Shown here piece by piece: positions 1 through 8,539 of a DNA stretch of 13,692 nucleotides. Position numbers and translations under genes: made by a program. Origin of the DNA: an uncultured Clostridia bacterium (GTDB taxonomy: Bacteria; Bacillota; Clostridia; Peptostreptococcales; Anaerovoracaceae); contig CAKQVC010000024.1 of the NCBI GenBank assembly GCA_934277655.1, forward strand, positions 1 through 13,692, given 5' to 3'. Below the pieces are notes generated by a model. The model was not told where the DNA came from and did no database searches. It worked only from the letters and a program-made list of their open reading frames with translations. Every line of letters starts with the position of its first letter. Position 1 is the stretch's first letter.

Positions 1-290
1 GAAAACTGGATAAACTGCTGGATGAAGCCGATCCGATCGATACGAGCTACTGTCTGGAGGTTTCCTCGCCGGGAATGGACAGAGAGCTGATAAAAGAAAA
101 GGACTTTGCGCGGTTCACAGGAGAAATCGTAGACATCAGCTTATATAAAGCGGCTGATGGACAGAAAAATTTCCAGGGCAGACTGGAAGGTCTGCACGAC
201 GGTATCATCACTATTATAGATGAAAATGAAAACAGAATGGAATTCCCTAAAGAGCAGGTTGCAAAAACCCGACTTGCCGTAATTTTCTAA
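1..290 (+). CDS. rimP: Ribosome maturation factor RimP (5' partial)
   Basis: RimP binds the free 30S subunit and helps its late maturation. Only the C-terminal 95 residues are visible, read from base 3; the start lies outside the window and the usual family length is about 150. The visible part has the family pattern: a region ending LEVSSPGMDR, then KDFARFTGE at the boundary to the C-terminal SH3-like domain, then a beta-rich segment (LEGLHDGIITI) ending at TAA 288-290. The internal ATG at 75 is Met in the conserved SSPGMDR motif and is not a start. It sits 17 bases before nusA, the classic rimP-nusA order, so it is presumably the first or an early gene of the operon. Confidence 0.93.
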   Translation, partial: KLDKLLDEADPIDTSYCLEVSSPGMDRELIKEKDFARFTGEIVDISLYKAADGQKNFQGRLEGLHDGIITIIDENENRMEFPKEQVAKTRLAVIF

Positions 291-296
291 GGAGGT
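291..296 (+). promoter_or_regulatory. Ribosome binding site of nusA
   Basis: GGAGGT follows the rimP stop directly and lies 11 bases before the nusA ATG at 308. The intervening bases are A/T-only, so the site is probably unstructured and strongly used. Confidence 0.75.
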
Positions 297-307
297 AATA
301 TAAAAAA

Positions 308-1531
308 ATGAATAAGGAATTTATCCAGGCAATTGAGGATTTAGAAAAAGAAAAGCATATACCTAAAGATATATTGATCGAAGCTATTGAATCCGCATTA
401 GTGTCTGCATATAAGAAAAACTACGGAACTTCTCAGAATGTCCGTGTTGACATCGACCAGGAAACCGGCGATATTAACGTTTATATGAGAATGGATGTAG
501 TAGAAGATGTAGAAGATGATCTGACGCAGATTTCATTAGAAGAGGCGAAAGATATTGACTACAGATATGAAATAGGAGATATTGTAGAATATCAGGTAAC
601 ACCGAGAGATTTCGGAAGGATTGCAGCACAGACCGCCAAACAGGTTGTTGTGCAGAGAATCAGAGAAGCAGAACGTGGAATGATCTTTGACGACTATATT
701 ACCAGACAGGGAGAAATCGTAACCGGAACCGTGCAGCGGATCAGCAATGGAACCATGTTTGTCAATGTAGGAAGAACAGAGGGAATCCTGTCCGTTAACG
801 AACAGGTACCGGGCGAACATTATAATATGAACGACCGTTTGAAAGTCTATATCATGGACGTGAAAAAAACAAACAGAGGACCGCAGGTATTCCTTTCCAG
901 ATCACATCCGGGTCTTGTAAAAAGACTGTTTGAGCTGGAAGTTCCTGAAATTGCTGATGGTACCGTTGAAATCAAAGGCATTGCAAGGGAAGCAGGATCC
1001 AGAACGAAAATGGCAGTTCATTCTACGCTGGATACTGTAGATGCTGTGGGAGCCTGTGTCGGAAATCGCGGGGTCAGAGTGCAGACGATCGTAGATGAGC
1101 TTCGCGGTGAAAAAATTGATATCATTAACTGGAGTGAAAATCCGAAAGAACTGATCGCAAACGTATTAAGCCCTGCTAAGGTTGACAAAGTCATCATTGA
1201 AGACGAAGACGAGAAGACAGCGATGGCGGTTGTTCCGGACTATCAGTTATCTCTGGCTATCGGTAAAGAGGGTCAGAATGTACGTCTGGCAGCGAAAGCA
1301 AGCGGATGGAAGATCGATATCAAGAGTCGTTCTCAGTATGCCGCAGCCAATGAAATCTTTGAACTTGATGATGAGACCGAGACAGAAGATTTTGCACCGG
1401 AAGCTGAAGAGACAGAAGAAGCTGTTCTGACTGAGGTGCAGGATGTGCCGGGAACTGCAGAGACAGTGAATGTGGCAGGCGAAGATGTTGAAACAGATGC
1501 AGAACCTGAAATTATCGAGATTCTCGATTGA
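308..1531 (+). CDS. nusA: Transcription termination/antitermination factor NusA
   Basis: NusA binds RNA polymerase and nascent RNA, promotes pausing and intrinsic termination, and takes part in rRNA antitermination. The 407 residues show the NusA order: an N-terminal polymerase-binding domain (about 1-125), an S1 domain (about 135-199, GEIVTGTVQRI to VFLSRS), and tandem KH domains with GNRG at 252-255 and GKEG at 319-322. After the KH pair comes a very acidic tail (about 352-407, Glu/Asp/Thr rich) with no recognisable repeat of the enterobacterial AR domains. Length is slightly above the short Bacillus-type NusA because of that tail. The start is fixed by the GGAGGT site and by the family N-terminus (MNKEFIQAIEDLEKEK). 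It is co-transcribed with rimP upstream and ylxR downstream. Confidence 0.97.
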   Translation: MNKEFIQAIEDLEKEKHIPKDILIEAIESALVSAYKKNYGTSQNVRVDIDQETGDINVYMRMDVVEDVEDDLTQISLEEAKDIDYRYEIGDIVEYQVTPRDFGRIAAQTAKQVVVQRIREAERGMIFDDYITRQGEIVTGTVQRISNGTMFVNVGRTEGILSVNEQVPGEHYNMNDRLKVYIMDVKKTNRGPQVFLSRSHPGLVKRLFELEVPEIADGTVEIKGIAREAGSRTKMAVHSTLDTVDAVGACVGNRGVRVQTIVDELRGEKIDIINWSENPKELIANVLSPAKVDKVIIEDEDEKTAMAVVPDYQLSLAIGKEGQNVRLAAKASGWKIDIKSRSQYAAANEIFELDDETETEDFAPEAEETEEAVLTEVQDVPGTAETVNVAGEDVETDAEPEIIEILD

Positions 1532-1562
1532 TCGGGCTGGATGAAAACGGGAGGATGGAAGT

Positions 1563-1844
1563 TTGAAAGACAGAAAAATTCCAATGAGAAGATGCGCAGG
1601 ATGCATGACGTCCAGAGAAAAGCAAAATCTGATCCGGATTGCAGCTTACGAAGGAAAACTGACTGTAGATCCGACCGGAAGGGCCAAAGGCAGAGGTGTA
1701 TATCTTTGCAGGGATAACCCGGAATGCAGGAAAATGGCATATAAAAAGAGGGCACTGGAAAGAGCATTGGACGTAAGTCTGACGGAAGAAGAAAAGAATG
1801 CACTCTTTGAAGAAATCGAAAAGAGAAGTGCAGAGGAAATTTGA
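1563..1844 (+). CDS. rnpM: YlxR/RnpM family RNA-binding protein (DUF448)
   Basis: This small basic protein of 93 residues belongs to the YlxR family. The Bacillus member has been described as an RNase P modulator (RnpM); that role here is inferred from family membership. Visible signatures are KIPMRRCAGC at the N-terminus (Cys11 and Cys14) and GRGVYLC at 43-49, the family hallmark. Cys49 and Cys55 complete a four-cysteine pattern that could bind metal, although many family members lack it. The start is TTG at 1563, preceded 8 bases earlier by GGGAGG (1549-1554). The next Met (1584) would cut into the conserved N-terminus. It sits between nusA and ylxQ as in most Firmicutes, and its stop is one base before the ylxQ ATG. 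Confidence 0.93.
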   Translation: MKDRKIPMRRCAGCMTSREKQNLIRIAAYEGKLTVDPTGRAKGRGVYLCRDNPECRKMAYKKRALERALDVSLTEEEKNALFEEIEKRSAEEI

Positions 1845-1845
1845 T

Positions 1846-2166
1846 ATGAGAAGCAAAGTGATGAGTTATCTGGGCTTTGCTGCGAAAGCAAGGAAAATTG
1901 TCAATGGCTATAATACCTGCATATTTATGATGGAAAAACGCAAAGTGAAACTGCTGATCCTGGCAGAGGATCTTGCAGAAAATTCAAAGAAGAAAATGGT
2001 ATCTGCAGCGCAGAAACATGCGGTGCCATATAAAATATACGGAACCATGGATGAAATATCCCAGATTACCGGGACTTCGGGAAAAGGAATATTCGCCATA
2101 ACGGATGATAATTTCGCAAGTGTGATTTTGAAAGAAATCGAACAGTTGCAATCATGCGAACATTAG
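1846..2166 (+). CDS. ylxQ: YlxQ, L7Ae/L30e-family RNA-binding protein
   Basis: This 106-residue protein has the L7Ae/L30e/S12e/Gadd45 fold pattern. [12 protein letters not shown] at 10-21, [15 protein letters not shown] around 36-50 and FAITDDNFA near 83-91 match the family of K-turn RNA binders. The cellular RNA target of YlxQ is not established. I chose ATG 1846, one base after the ylxR stop, with AGAGG (1832-1836) 9 bases upstream inside ylxR. An upstream in-frame ATG at 1798 would overlap ylxR by 47 bases and add a non-conserved, highly charged extension. ATG 1861 is possible but has no good ribosome binding site. Downstream, infB follows after 16 bases, the usual nusA-ylxR-ylxQ-infB order. 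Confidence 0.9.
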   Translation: MRSKVMSYLGFAAKARKIVNGYNTCIFMMEKRKVKLLILAEDLAENSKKKMVSAAQKHAVPYKIYGTMDEISQITGTSGKGIFAITDDNFASVILKEIEQLQSCEH

Positions 2167-2182
2167 AAAGGGAGGTGTTCTA

Positions 2183-5062
2183 ATGGCAGAAACAAATGCA
2201 AAAGAAACAAAAATTGTAAAGGCAGCTCCGAAAAAGACGGATAGCCAGCAGGATGAAGAGCCGAAAGTGACCGTAAAAGCGGCAGTGAAGACGCAGGTAA
2301 GAACTCAGCAACATGGGAAGCCGGCAAGAAGTCAGATGACGCAGGCAGAAAGACCGGCTCACAGACCGCCGATGGGAAAACCTGTTGTAAATAAGGAACT
2401 GGAGAACAGAGGCAAGGCTCCGGCAACCAGAGTCGGAACGCCGGTCATTCCGAAAGAAGTTGCAGAAAGGGGAAAATCCCCGGAAAAACAGGTGGATCAG
2501 TCCGCACAGGGTGTTGCAGCATCAAAGACCGTAACACAGAAGCCTGTACAGCAGGCCGCAGAAGTAAAGGCTCCGGTAGCAGCTGAGATAAATAATAGTG
2601 AAGTAAAAGGAACAGATCATAAGGAAGTGGAAAAGATTAAAGACTCAACGAAAACAGAAAACGGACGGCGAAACACTGCTTCGTCAGATGTTCCAAGAAG
2701 AGAAGGCATCAGCCGTTCTGACCGCCCGCAGCGTCAGCAGAATGACAGAAATAACGGCAATAGAGGAGATCGCGGCGAACGCAGTGACCGCAGTGGAAGA
2801 GATGGCCGTACAGAACGTAGCGGGGAACGTCAGAATCGCTATGGAGACAGAAATGGAAACCGCGGCGAGCGTGCTGATCGGAATGACAGAAACGACCGCG
2901 GTGAACGTAGAGACAGAAATAATGATTATAGCGGCGATAGAAACTTTAAGTCCAGAGGCCAGGGTCAGGGAGGAAACAGAACTGACCGTGACAACAGAAC
3001 TGGCGGAAGAGGCAACGGACAAGGCGGTCAGAATGGCCGCAGTGGTGCATCCCGTCAGGGAAGAAGCAATGACAGACCGGCTCTATCCAAGATGGAGACA
3101 AAACCTAACCAGAAAAATACCGAAAAACGCGATCATCACGATAAGGAAAGAAACAAATTCGCGAAACTGGATAAAGGCGGTCAGGGTAAGAAAAACAAAG
3201 ACAGAATGCAGCAGCGTTCTCTTGAAAAACAGTCTAAGCCAAAGAAGCATAACAAACCGAAACCGCAGGTTGTGGAGGAAGAAGAGGATATTCTGGAAGG
3301 ACTTCCAACAGGAACGGTTGCGGTCACAGCTCCGATCACGGTAGCAGGTTTCTGTGAACAGGTTGGTGTATCCACTTCGCAGGTTATCATGGCACTGATG
3401 AAGATGGGGATTATGGCAAATATTAACCAGAATATTGATGAGGATACCATTCTCATTCTTGCTGACGAGTTGGGCATCAGTGTAGTCGTTGCCAAAGTAG
3501 AGGAAGAGGAACAGGAAGAAGGACTGGAACTTTTCGAGGATAAAGAAGAAGATCTGAAGCCGAGAGCACCGATCATCACGGTTATGGGTCACGTAGACCA
3601 TGGTAAGACATCACTGCTCGATGCAATCAGAAAGACAAACGTAACGGCATCTGAATCCGGCGGGATCACACAGCATATCGGTGCTTCCGAAGTTATGATC
3701 AACGGACAGAAGATTGTATTCTTGGATACACCGGGTCACGAAGCATTTACAGCAATGCGTGCCCGCGGTGCACACATCACAGATATCGCAATCCTGGTTG
3801 TTGCTGCTGATGACGGTGTTATGCCACAGACGATTGAATCTATCAGCCATGCGAAGGCTGCCGGTGTTCCGATCATCGTTGCAATCAATAAGATTGATAA
3901 GCCTGGTGCTAACCCAGACAGAGTAAAACAGGAACTGACCGAACACGGCATTCTGGTAGAAGACTGGGGTGGAGATGTTATTTCCGTACCAGTATCTGCA
4001 AAGTCCGGCGAAGGTATTATGAATCTGTTGGAAATGGTACTTCTGCAGGCAGAAGTCATGGAATTAAAAGCAAATCCAAACAGACTGGCAATGGGTTCTG
4101 TTATCGAAGCAAGATTGGATAAGAATAAAGGTCCGGTTGCAACACTGCTGGTAACAAATGGTACTTTAAAAACCGGTATGAGCATCGTAGCGGGAACCTG
4201 TGCAGGCAGAATCCGTCTGATGACGGACTTTAAGGGCCGGGAAATTAAGAAAGCGGGACCTGCAACAGCAGTTGAGGTGCTGGGACTTTCTGACGTTCCG
4301 GAAGCCGGTGATGAATTTAATGCAGTAAAACAGGATAAACTGGCAAAAGAAATTGCAGAAAACAGAAAACAGAAGCTGAGAGAAGAGGTTCTTGCAAGAA
4401 ATGCAAGCACAACCTTAGAGCAGTTATTCAGCCAGATTCAGGAAGGAGAAGTCAAAGACCTGAACCTGATCATCAAGGGTGATGTACAGGGTTCCATCGG
4501 TGCAATCGTATCTTCTCTGGAAAAACTGAATAACGAAAATGTAAGAGTAAAGATCATCCATACAGGTGTAGGTACCATTACAGAATCTGATGTTATGTTG
4601 GCAGGAACAACCGGTTCGATCATCATCGGCTTTAACGTAAGACCGACGACGGCTGTTCAGACTTTTGCAGACAGAGAAAATATCCAGATCAGACTTTACA
4701 GAGTTATCTACGACATCTTAAATGATGTGGAAGATGCAATGAAAGGTATGCTGGATCCGGAATTCAAAGAAGAAGTCCTTGGTAAAGCAGAAGTCAGAAA
4801 TACGTTCAAAGTTCCGAATGTCGGAATCATTGCAGGTGCTTATGTCCAGGAAGGTAAAGTTGCCAGAAATGCAGAAGTCCGACTGGTTCGTGACGGCATC
4901 GTAATCCACGAAGGAAAAATTTCATCCTTGAAGAGATTCAAGGATGACGCCAAGGAAGTAAATCAGGGCTATGAATGCGGTATCGGTATTGAAAATTACA
5001 ACGATATCAAGGAAAACGACGTGATCGAGTGTTTCCACATGGTTGAAGTAGAAAGAAAATAA
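2183..5062 (+). CDS. infB: Translation initiation factor IF-2
   Basis: IF2 is the GTPase that places initiator fMet-tRNA on the 30S subunit and promotes 50S joining. At 959 residues it is much longer than the Bacillus-type protein, because residues 1 to about 370 form a charged, probably disordered region. Its segment about 170-300 is very rich in Arg, Asp, Asn and Gly. An IF2-N domain follows at about 378-435. The G domain has GHVDHGKT (469-476), GGIT (493-496), DTPGHE (515-520, His519 the likely catalytic residue), NKID (569-572) and SAK (605-607). Domains II, III and IV follow to residue 959, the last ending in the fMet-tRNA-binding C2 region. The start is fixed by a strong GGAGGTG at 2171-2177, 5 bases before ATG. 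I saw no internal start with a convincing binding site for a shorter IF2 isoform. Confidence 0.97.
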   Translation: MAETNAKETKIVKAAPKKTDSQQDEEPKVTVKAAVKTQVRTQQHGKPARSQMTQAERPAHRPPMGKPVVNKELENRGKAPATRVGTPVIPKEVAERGKSPEKQVDQSAQGVAASKTVTQKPVQQAAEVKAPVAAEINNSEVKGTDHKEVEKIKDSTKTENGRRNTASSDVPRREGISRSDRPQRQQNDRNNGNRGDRGERSDRSGRDGRTERSGERQNRYGDRNGNRGERADRNDRNDRGERRDRNNDYSGDRNFKSRGQGQGGNRTDRDNRTGGRGNGQGGQNGRSGASRQGRSNDRPALSKMETKPNQKNTEKRDHHDKERNKFAKLDKGGQGKKNKDRMQQRSLEKQSKPKKHNKPKPQVVEEEEDILEGLPTGTVAVTAPITVAGFCEQVGVSTSQVIMALMKMGIMANINQNIDEDTILILADELGISVVVAKVEEEEQEEGLELFEDKEEDLKPRAPIITVMGHVDHGKTSLLDAIRKTNVTASESGGITQHIGASEVMINGQKIVFLDTPGHEAFTAMRARGAHITDIAILVVAADDGVMPQTIESISHAKAAGVPIIVAINKIDKPGANPDRVKQELTEHGILVEDWGGDVISVPVSAKSGEGIMNLLEMVLLQAEVMELKANPNRLAMGSVIEARLDKNKGPVATLLVTNGTLKTGMSIVAGTCAGRIRLMTDFKGREIKKAGPATAVEVLGLSDVPEAGDEFNAVKQDKLAKEIAENRKQKLREEVLARNASTTLEQLFSQIQEGEVKDLNLIIKGDVQGSIGAIVSSLEKLNNENVRVKIIHTGVGTITESDVMLAGTTGSIIIGFNVRPTTAVQTFADRENIQIRLYRVIYDILNDVEDAMKGMLDPEFKEEVLGKAEVRNTFKVPNVGIIAGAYVQEGKVARNAEVRLVRDGIVIHEGKISSLKRFKDDAKEVNQGYECGIGIENYNDIKENDVIECFHMVEVERK

Positions 5063-5074
5063 GAAAGGCGTAGA

Positions 5075-5485
5075 ATGGGAAAAGGATACAGACAGGGCAG
5101 ACTCGGAGAAGAAATCCGCAGGATTGTAAGCGAAATGCTGATCAGCGGGATTAAAGACCCGAGGATTGCCGGTAAAATGGTCAGCATTTCAGGTGTTGAT
5201 GTAACCAGTGACGGCAGCTATGCGACATGTTATGTTTCGATCCTCAGCTTTACGAAGGACGAGGAGGCTGCAAAAGAAGAGGAAGCAAAAGTTCTCGCAG
5301 GTTTGAAAAGCGCCAAGGGACTCATTAAAAAAGAAATTGCAAGACAAGTGAAAGTCAGACATATTCCAGAACTGATTTTTAAACCAGATCACGCAATGGA
5401 GTATGGCAGACATATTACCGAAATATTGGATACCATCGATTTTGACAGCTATCAGAAGGACCAAGAAGAGGAAGACGATGAATAA
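5075..5485 (+). CDS. rbfA: 30S ribosome-binding factor RbfA
   Basis: RbfA is a KH-like cold-shock ribosome factor that binds the immature 30S near the 5' helix of 16S rRNA. The 136 residues carry the family pattern: RQGRLGEEIRRIVSEML at the N-terminus, ISGVDVTSDGSYATCYVSI as the first beta-hairpin, and KVRHIPELIFKPDHAMEYG near 93-111, ending in a short acidic tail (EEEDDE). A GAAAGG site (5063-5068) lies 6 bases before ATG 5075, just after the infB stop. The last 8 bases overlap the nrnA start, so translation of nrnA is probably coupled to it. Confidence 0.95.
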   Translation: MGKGYRQGRLGEEIRRIVSEMLISGIKDPRIAGKMVSISGVDVTSDGSYATCYVSILSFTKDEEAAKEEEAKVLAGLKSAKGLIKKEIARQVKVRHIPELIFKPDHAMEYGRHITEILDTIDFDSYQKDQEEEDDE

Positions 5486-6446
5486 TTCTTTTGATGAAAT
5501 CGCAAAAGTCATGCTTGATGCACAGACGGTGCTTCTCTATCCACATATTAATATGGATGGAGATGCACTGGGTTCCTGTGCCGCTCTTTGCAAGGCATTG
5601 CGAATGGCAGGAAAACAGGCATACATTCTTATAGAAGAAAACATTCCACTGAATCTGCAGTTTATGGACAAAGGCTATTGCACGAAGGATACCGGTATCC
5701 TTGAAGAACCGGATCTTTCTGTTTGTGTAGACTGCGGGGAAATGAGCCGCTTTCCGGGAAGAAGAGAAACTTTCCTGAAGGGGAAGACAAGTATGTGCCT
5801 GGATCATCATCACACAACCAGTGCGTTTTGTCAGTATAATTACATTGATGATCAGGCGGCTGCAGCCGGCGAAATCGTGTACGAAGTCCTTCGTGCTATG
5901 GGAACGCCGCAGGATGCAGAAATTGGAGAAGCACTTTTTGCAGCATTGACAACCGATACTGGCAATTTCCAGTATTCCAACACAACGAAAAAATCTTTTG
6001 AGATCATGACCGACATTTTCGACTGGGGCGTGGATACAAACAAAGTCAGCGTGGAACTTTACGAAAATGTCAGACCGGAACGGAAATATATTGAAAGCAA
6101 GGCACTGGGAACAATGGAACTGATAGGCGGCGGAAAAGGTGCGATTGCTTATGTGACAGATGAGATGATGAAAGAAACCGGAGCGTTGCCAGAAGAAACA
6201 GATCTGGTCGTCCAGGAACTCCGGAGTATTTCAGGTGTAGAATATGCAGCATTCCTGAAAGAAAAAGAGCCAGGGCTGATCCGCATCAGTCTGCGTGCCA
6301 AGAGAAAAGGCGATGTTGCTGCCATTGCAGAAAAACTGGGTGGCGGAGGACATGTTAAAGCGGCAGGCGGCACGTTGCATATGCCGATGAAGGAAGCACT
6401 GGAAGTTGTAAAAAAAGAACTGGAAGAGAGCATAAAAAAACTTTAA
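5478..6446 (+). CDS. nrnA: Bifunctional oligoribonuclease / pAp phosphatase NrnA (DHH/DHHA1 family)
   Basis: NrnA-type DHH phosphoesterases degrade very short RNAs (nanoRNA) and dephosphorylate 3'-phosphoadenosine 5'-phosphate. The 322 residues show HINMDGDALGS at 23-33 (metal ligands His23, Asp27, Asp29), Asp85 in CVDCG, the DHH signature at 109-111, and TTDTGNF at 158-164 with Asp160. The C-terminal DHHA1 substrate domain has GGGGH at 288-292 followed by AAGG at 295-298. Start ATG 5478 overlaps the rbfA stop and has GAGGA in the rbfA tail just upstream. An in-frame ATG at 5403 would only read rbfA sequence in another frame. It abuts truB with no gap. Substrate choice between nanoRNA and pAp cannot be decided from sequence. 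Confidence 0.93.
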   Translation: MNNSFDEIAKVMLDAQTVLLYPHINMDGDALGSCAALCKALRMAGKQAYILIEENIPLNLQFMDKGYCTKDTGILEEPDLSVCVDCGEMSRFPGRRETFLKGKTSMCLDHHHTTSAFCQYNYIDDQAAAAGEIVYEVLRAMGTPQDAEIGEALFAALTTDTGNFQYSNTTKKSFEIMTDIFDWGVDTNKVSVELYENVRPERKYIESKALGTMELIGGGKGAIAYVTDEMMKETGALPEETDLVVQELRSISGVEYAAFLKEKEPGLIRISLRAKRKGDVAAIAEKLGGGGHVKAAGGTLHMPMKEALEVVKKELEESIKKL

Positions 6447-7487
6447 ATGAAAGACGGAATTTTAAATATTTATAAGCCGGAAGGCATGACATCCCATGAT
6501 GTGGTCGGTGTGCTCAGGAGGCTTTTGGGAACGAAAAAAATCGGCCATACCGGAACCCTTGATCCGATGGCAACCGGAGTTCTGCCGGTCTGCATAGGAA
6601 GAGCAACAAGAATTACCGAATATCTGGACATGGATTTTAAAACCTATCGCTGTACCATGCGGCTGGGGATCCTGACAGATACCCAGGATATCTGGGGACA
6701 GGTGCTGGAGCAGCAGGATACCAACAATGTGACGGAGGATGCTGTGCGAAAGGCATTTGAACGGTTCCATGGAATTGTGGAGCAGACACCTCCCATGTAC
6801 AGTGCAGTACGAGTGGACGGAAAGAGACTTTACGAATATGCAAGAGCCGGCGAAACGGTAGAAGTCAGGTCCCGCAAAATATTTATCCGCAGTCTCATCA
6901 TCGATGCTGTGGACTTTTCTTTTGACGGCGATTGCAAGAAGGTAACGTTTACCGTAGAATGTTCCAAAGGAACGTATATCCGGACAATTTGCCAGGATAT
7001 AGGAGAAATGCTGGGATGCGGGGCAGCCATGGAAAGCCTGTGCAGACTTTCCAGCGGCAGGTTCTGCCTGGAAGATGCAATCGATTTAAACTGGCTGATC
7101 GAAAACTATGGTGCACCGACTTTCAGAGAAGATGGCCGCCGTATCATTTCAACGGCTGACGAATCGGGACTCGATGCGATCGAGAGGATGATGAAAACGG
7201 TGGATTTCCCGTTGCAAAACTTCGGCAAGGTACTGGTAAACAGAGAGACCGGAAGAAAATTCATTGATGGATGGCATATCGGCATGAAAGAATGTAAAGT
7301 TCTGGCTCGCCCGGTTTATGAAGATAAGATGCCGGTGCTGCCGATCCGGGAAGAGTATAAATGTGCATATAATATCTACAAAGAGGACGCTGAGTCTGCA
7401 GACGGCATGCTGTTCCTGGGTGTGGCGTTTTTTAGTGAGAAGTATAAAAAGCTGGTGGCAGACAAGGTGTTTTCTCAGGAGCGATGA
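6447..7487 (+). CDS. truB: tRNA pseudouridine(55) synthase TruB
   Basis: TruB converts U55 to pseudouridine in the T-loop of tRNAs. The N-terminus (GILNIYKPEGMTSHDVV) and HTGTLDPMATGVLP are diagnostic; Asp39 in GTLDP is the catalytic nucleophile. Further family motifs include TPPMYSAVRVDGKRLYEYAR near 114-133 and CSKGTYIRTICQDIG near 173-187. Residues from about 250 to 346 form a C-terminal PUA-like TruB_C segment, making the protein somewhat longer than the roughly 300-residue norm. ATG 6447 begins directly after the nrnA TAA. No ribosome binding site lies at normal spacing (a GGAAGAGAG stretch is 16 bases away), so translation probably depends on coupling to nrnA. Confidence 0.96.
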   Translation: MKDGILNIYKPEGMTSHDVVGVLRRLLGTKKIGHTGTLDPMATGVLPVCIGRATRITEYLDMDFKTYRCTMRLGILTDTQDIWGQVLEQQDTNNVTEDAVRKAFERFHGIVEQTPPMYSAVRVDGKRLYEYARAGETVEVRSRKIFIRSLIIDAVDFSFDGDCKKVTFTVECSKGTYIRTICQDIGEMLGCGAAMESLCRLSSGRFCLEDAIDLNWLIENYGAPTFREDGRRIISTADESGLDAIERMMKTVDFPLQNFGKVLVNRETGRKFIDGWHIGMKECKVLARPVYEDKMPVLPIREEYKCAYNIYKEDAESADGMLFLGVAFFSEKYKKLVADKVFSQER

Positions 7488-7489
7488 AG

Positions 7490-8413
7490 ATGATTGTATT
7501 TGAAAGTTTAGACGAAATTAAGATAGATGGTCAGACAGCAGTGGCACTGGGGAATTTTGACGGCGTTCATGTGGGACATCAGGCATTGATCCGGGAAGCC
7601 GTTTCCAAAGCAAAGGAAACTGGGTGCAAAAGCTGCGTATTTACGTTTTCAACCCACCCGAAGAATCTGATCCCGGGAACGAAGGAAGTAAAAAATATCA
7701 TTTATCCGGAAGAAAAAGCAGCTCTGCTGGAAAAGATGGGTATTGACTACATGGTACATGTACCATTTGTGAAAGAGATCATGACGATGAGTCCAGAGAG
7801 GTTTGTAAAGGAACTTCTGGTGGACAAGATGCATGCACAGGAAGTCATCTGCGGGTTCAATTACCGCTTTGGCTTTAAGGGAGCCGGTGACACGGAAGAG
7901 TTGCGGATCCTTGGGGCACAGTATGGTTTTCATGTGAATGAAATGAAGGCAGTATCCATCGATGGGGACATCGTAAGTTCAACGCTGATTCGAAACATGA
8001 TCAAGGCAGGAGAAATGGAAGAATGCGCCAGATATCTGGGGAGAAATTATGATATCGGCGGTGAAGTGGTGGTTGGCAACAAGCTTGGCAGAACGCTGGG
8101 TTTCCCGACATCCAATATCATGATCGATGAGACCATGGTAACACCTCCCAATGGTGTCTACGTCACTTACTGCATTTACAATGGAATTAAATATCCAAGT
8201 GTTACGAATGTCGGTGTGAAACCTACCATCGGGACTTTTAAGAAAAATATGGAGACCCATATCTTCAATTTTAATAAAGAACTTTACGGTAAAATGATCA
8301 AGGTCGAATTTGTCAAGAAGACGCGGGATGAAGTGAAATTCAACAACATAGAAGAACTCTCTGCCCAGATTGACCGTGACTGCCGTGAAGCAAAAGCATA
8401 CCATGGTTTGTAA
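7490..8413 (+). CDS. ribF: Bifunctional riboflavin kinase / FAD synthetase RibF
   Basis: RibF phosphorylates riboflavin to FMN and adenylates FMN to FAD. The N-terminal adenylyltransferase domain shows ALGNFDGVHVGH (the HxGH nucleotidyltransferase motif), CGFNYRFG and SSTLIRNMI. The C-terminal flavokinase domain shows LGRTLGFPTSNI, PPNGVYV and NVGVKPT. Two starts are possible. ATG 7484 overlaps the truB stop as ATGA but lies only 2 bases after AGGAG (7477-7481). ATG 7490 has an 8-base spacing, so I prefer it (307 residues); the alternative adds Met-Lys. No FMN riboswitch is seen upstream, as expected inside an operon. It is the last gene before the independent rpsO promoter, with no terminator visible between them. 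Confidence 0.94.
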   Translation: MIVFESLDEIKIDGQTAVALGNFDGVHVGHQALIREAVSKAKETGCKSCVFTFSTHPKNLIPGTKEVKNIIYPEEKAALLEKMGIDYMVHVPFVKEIMTMSPERFVKELLVDKMHAQEVICGFNYRFGFKGAGDTEELRILGAQYGFHVNEMKAVSIDGDIVSSTLIRNMIKAGEMEECARYLGRNYDIGGEVVVGNKLGRTLGFPTSNIMIDETMVTPPNGVYVTYCIYNGIKYPSVTNVGVKPTIGTFKKNMETHIFNFNKELYGKMIKVEFVKKTRDEVKFNNIEELSAQIDRDCREAKAYHGL

Positions 8414-8420
8414 AAAAAGG

Positions 8421-8450
8421 TTGACGAAAAGCTGAAAACTGTGGTATCAT
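8421..8450 (+). promoter_or_regulatory. Candidate sigma-A promoter of rpsO
   Basis: TTGACG (8421-8426) and TATCAT (8445-8450) are separated by 18 bases, and TGG directly before the -10 gives an extended -10 (TGnTATCAT). Transcription would begin near 8457, giving a leader of about 83 bases before rpsO. It lies just after the ribF stop, so rpsO may be transcribed from here as well as by read-through. Confidence 0.75.
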
Positions 8451-8467
8451 TAGTTGTTAGAATTTTA

Positions 8468-8514
8468 CCCTGTGCTGTGCTTGCACGACACTCCGACGGC
8501 AACTCGGCAGAGGG
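8468..8514 (+). promoter_or_regulatory. Possible S15 autoregulatory leader (three-way junction)
   Basis: The rpsO leader can fold into a three-helix junction. The closing helix is CCCT 8468-8471 with AGGG 8511-8514. The first hairpin (8472-8491) pairs GTG with CAC, then has a C/A mismatch, a U-G pair next to a G-C pair, and a CTTG loop. The second hairpin pairs CCGA 8493-8496 with TCGG 8504-8507. S15 is known to recognise a three-way junction plus a GU/GC motif in 16S rRNA and to bind mimics in several rpsO leaders. That this leader does so is inference from hand folding. Confidence 0.5.
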
Positions 8515-8539
8515 CGGATAAAGAAAAGGAGAGATAAAA

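Noticed and set aside
1247..1856. Several overlapping minus-strand frames over the nusA tail and ylxR
   Set aside because: Compositionally biased shadows of the acidic NusA tail and ylxR; they overlap clearly conserved genes.
2684..3022. 112-codon minus-strand frame inside infB
   Set aside because: Same repeat-driven open frame; composition (Ser/Val/Ile/Thr runs) mirrors the repeated codons of infB.
2688..3344. 218-codon + strand frame inside infB
   Set aside because: It lies wholly within the low-complexity Arg/Asp/Gly coding region, whose codon repeats keep other frames open; no binding site and no recognisable product.
7400..7490. FMN riboswitch upstream of ribF
   Set aside because: The sequence is truB coding with no RFN-element motifs.
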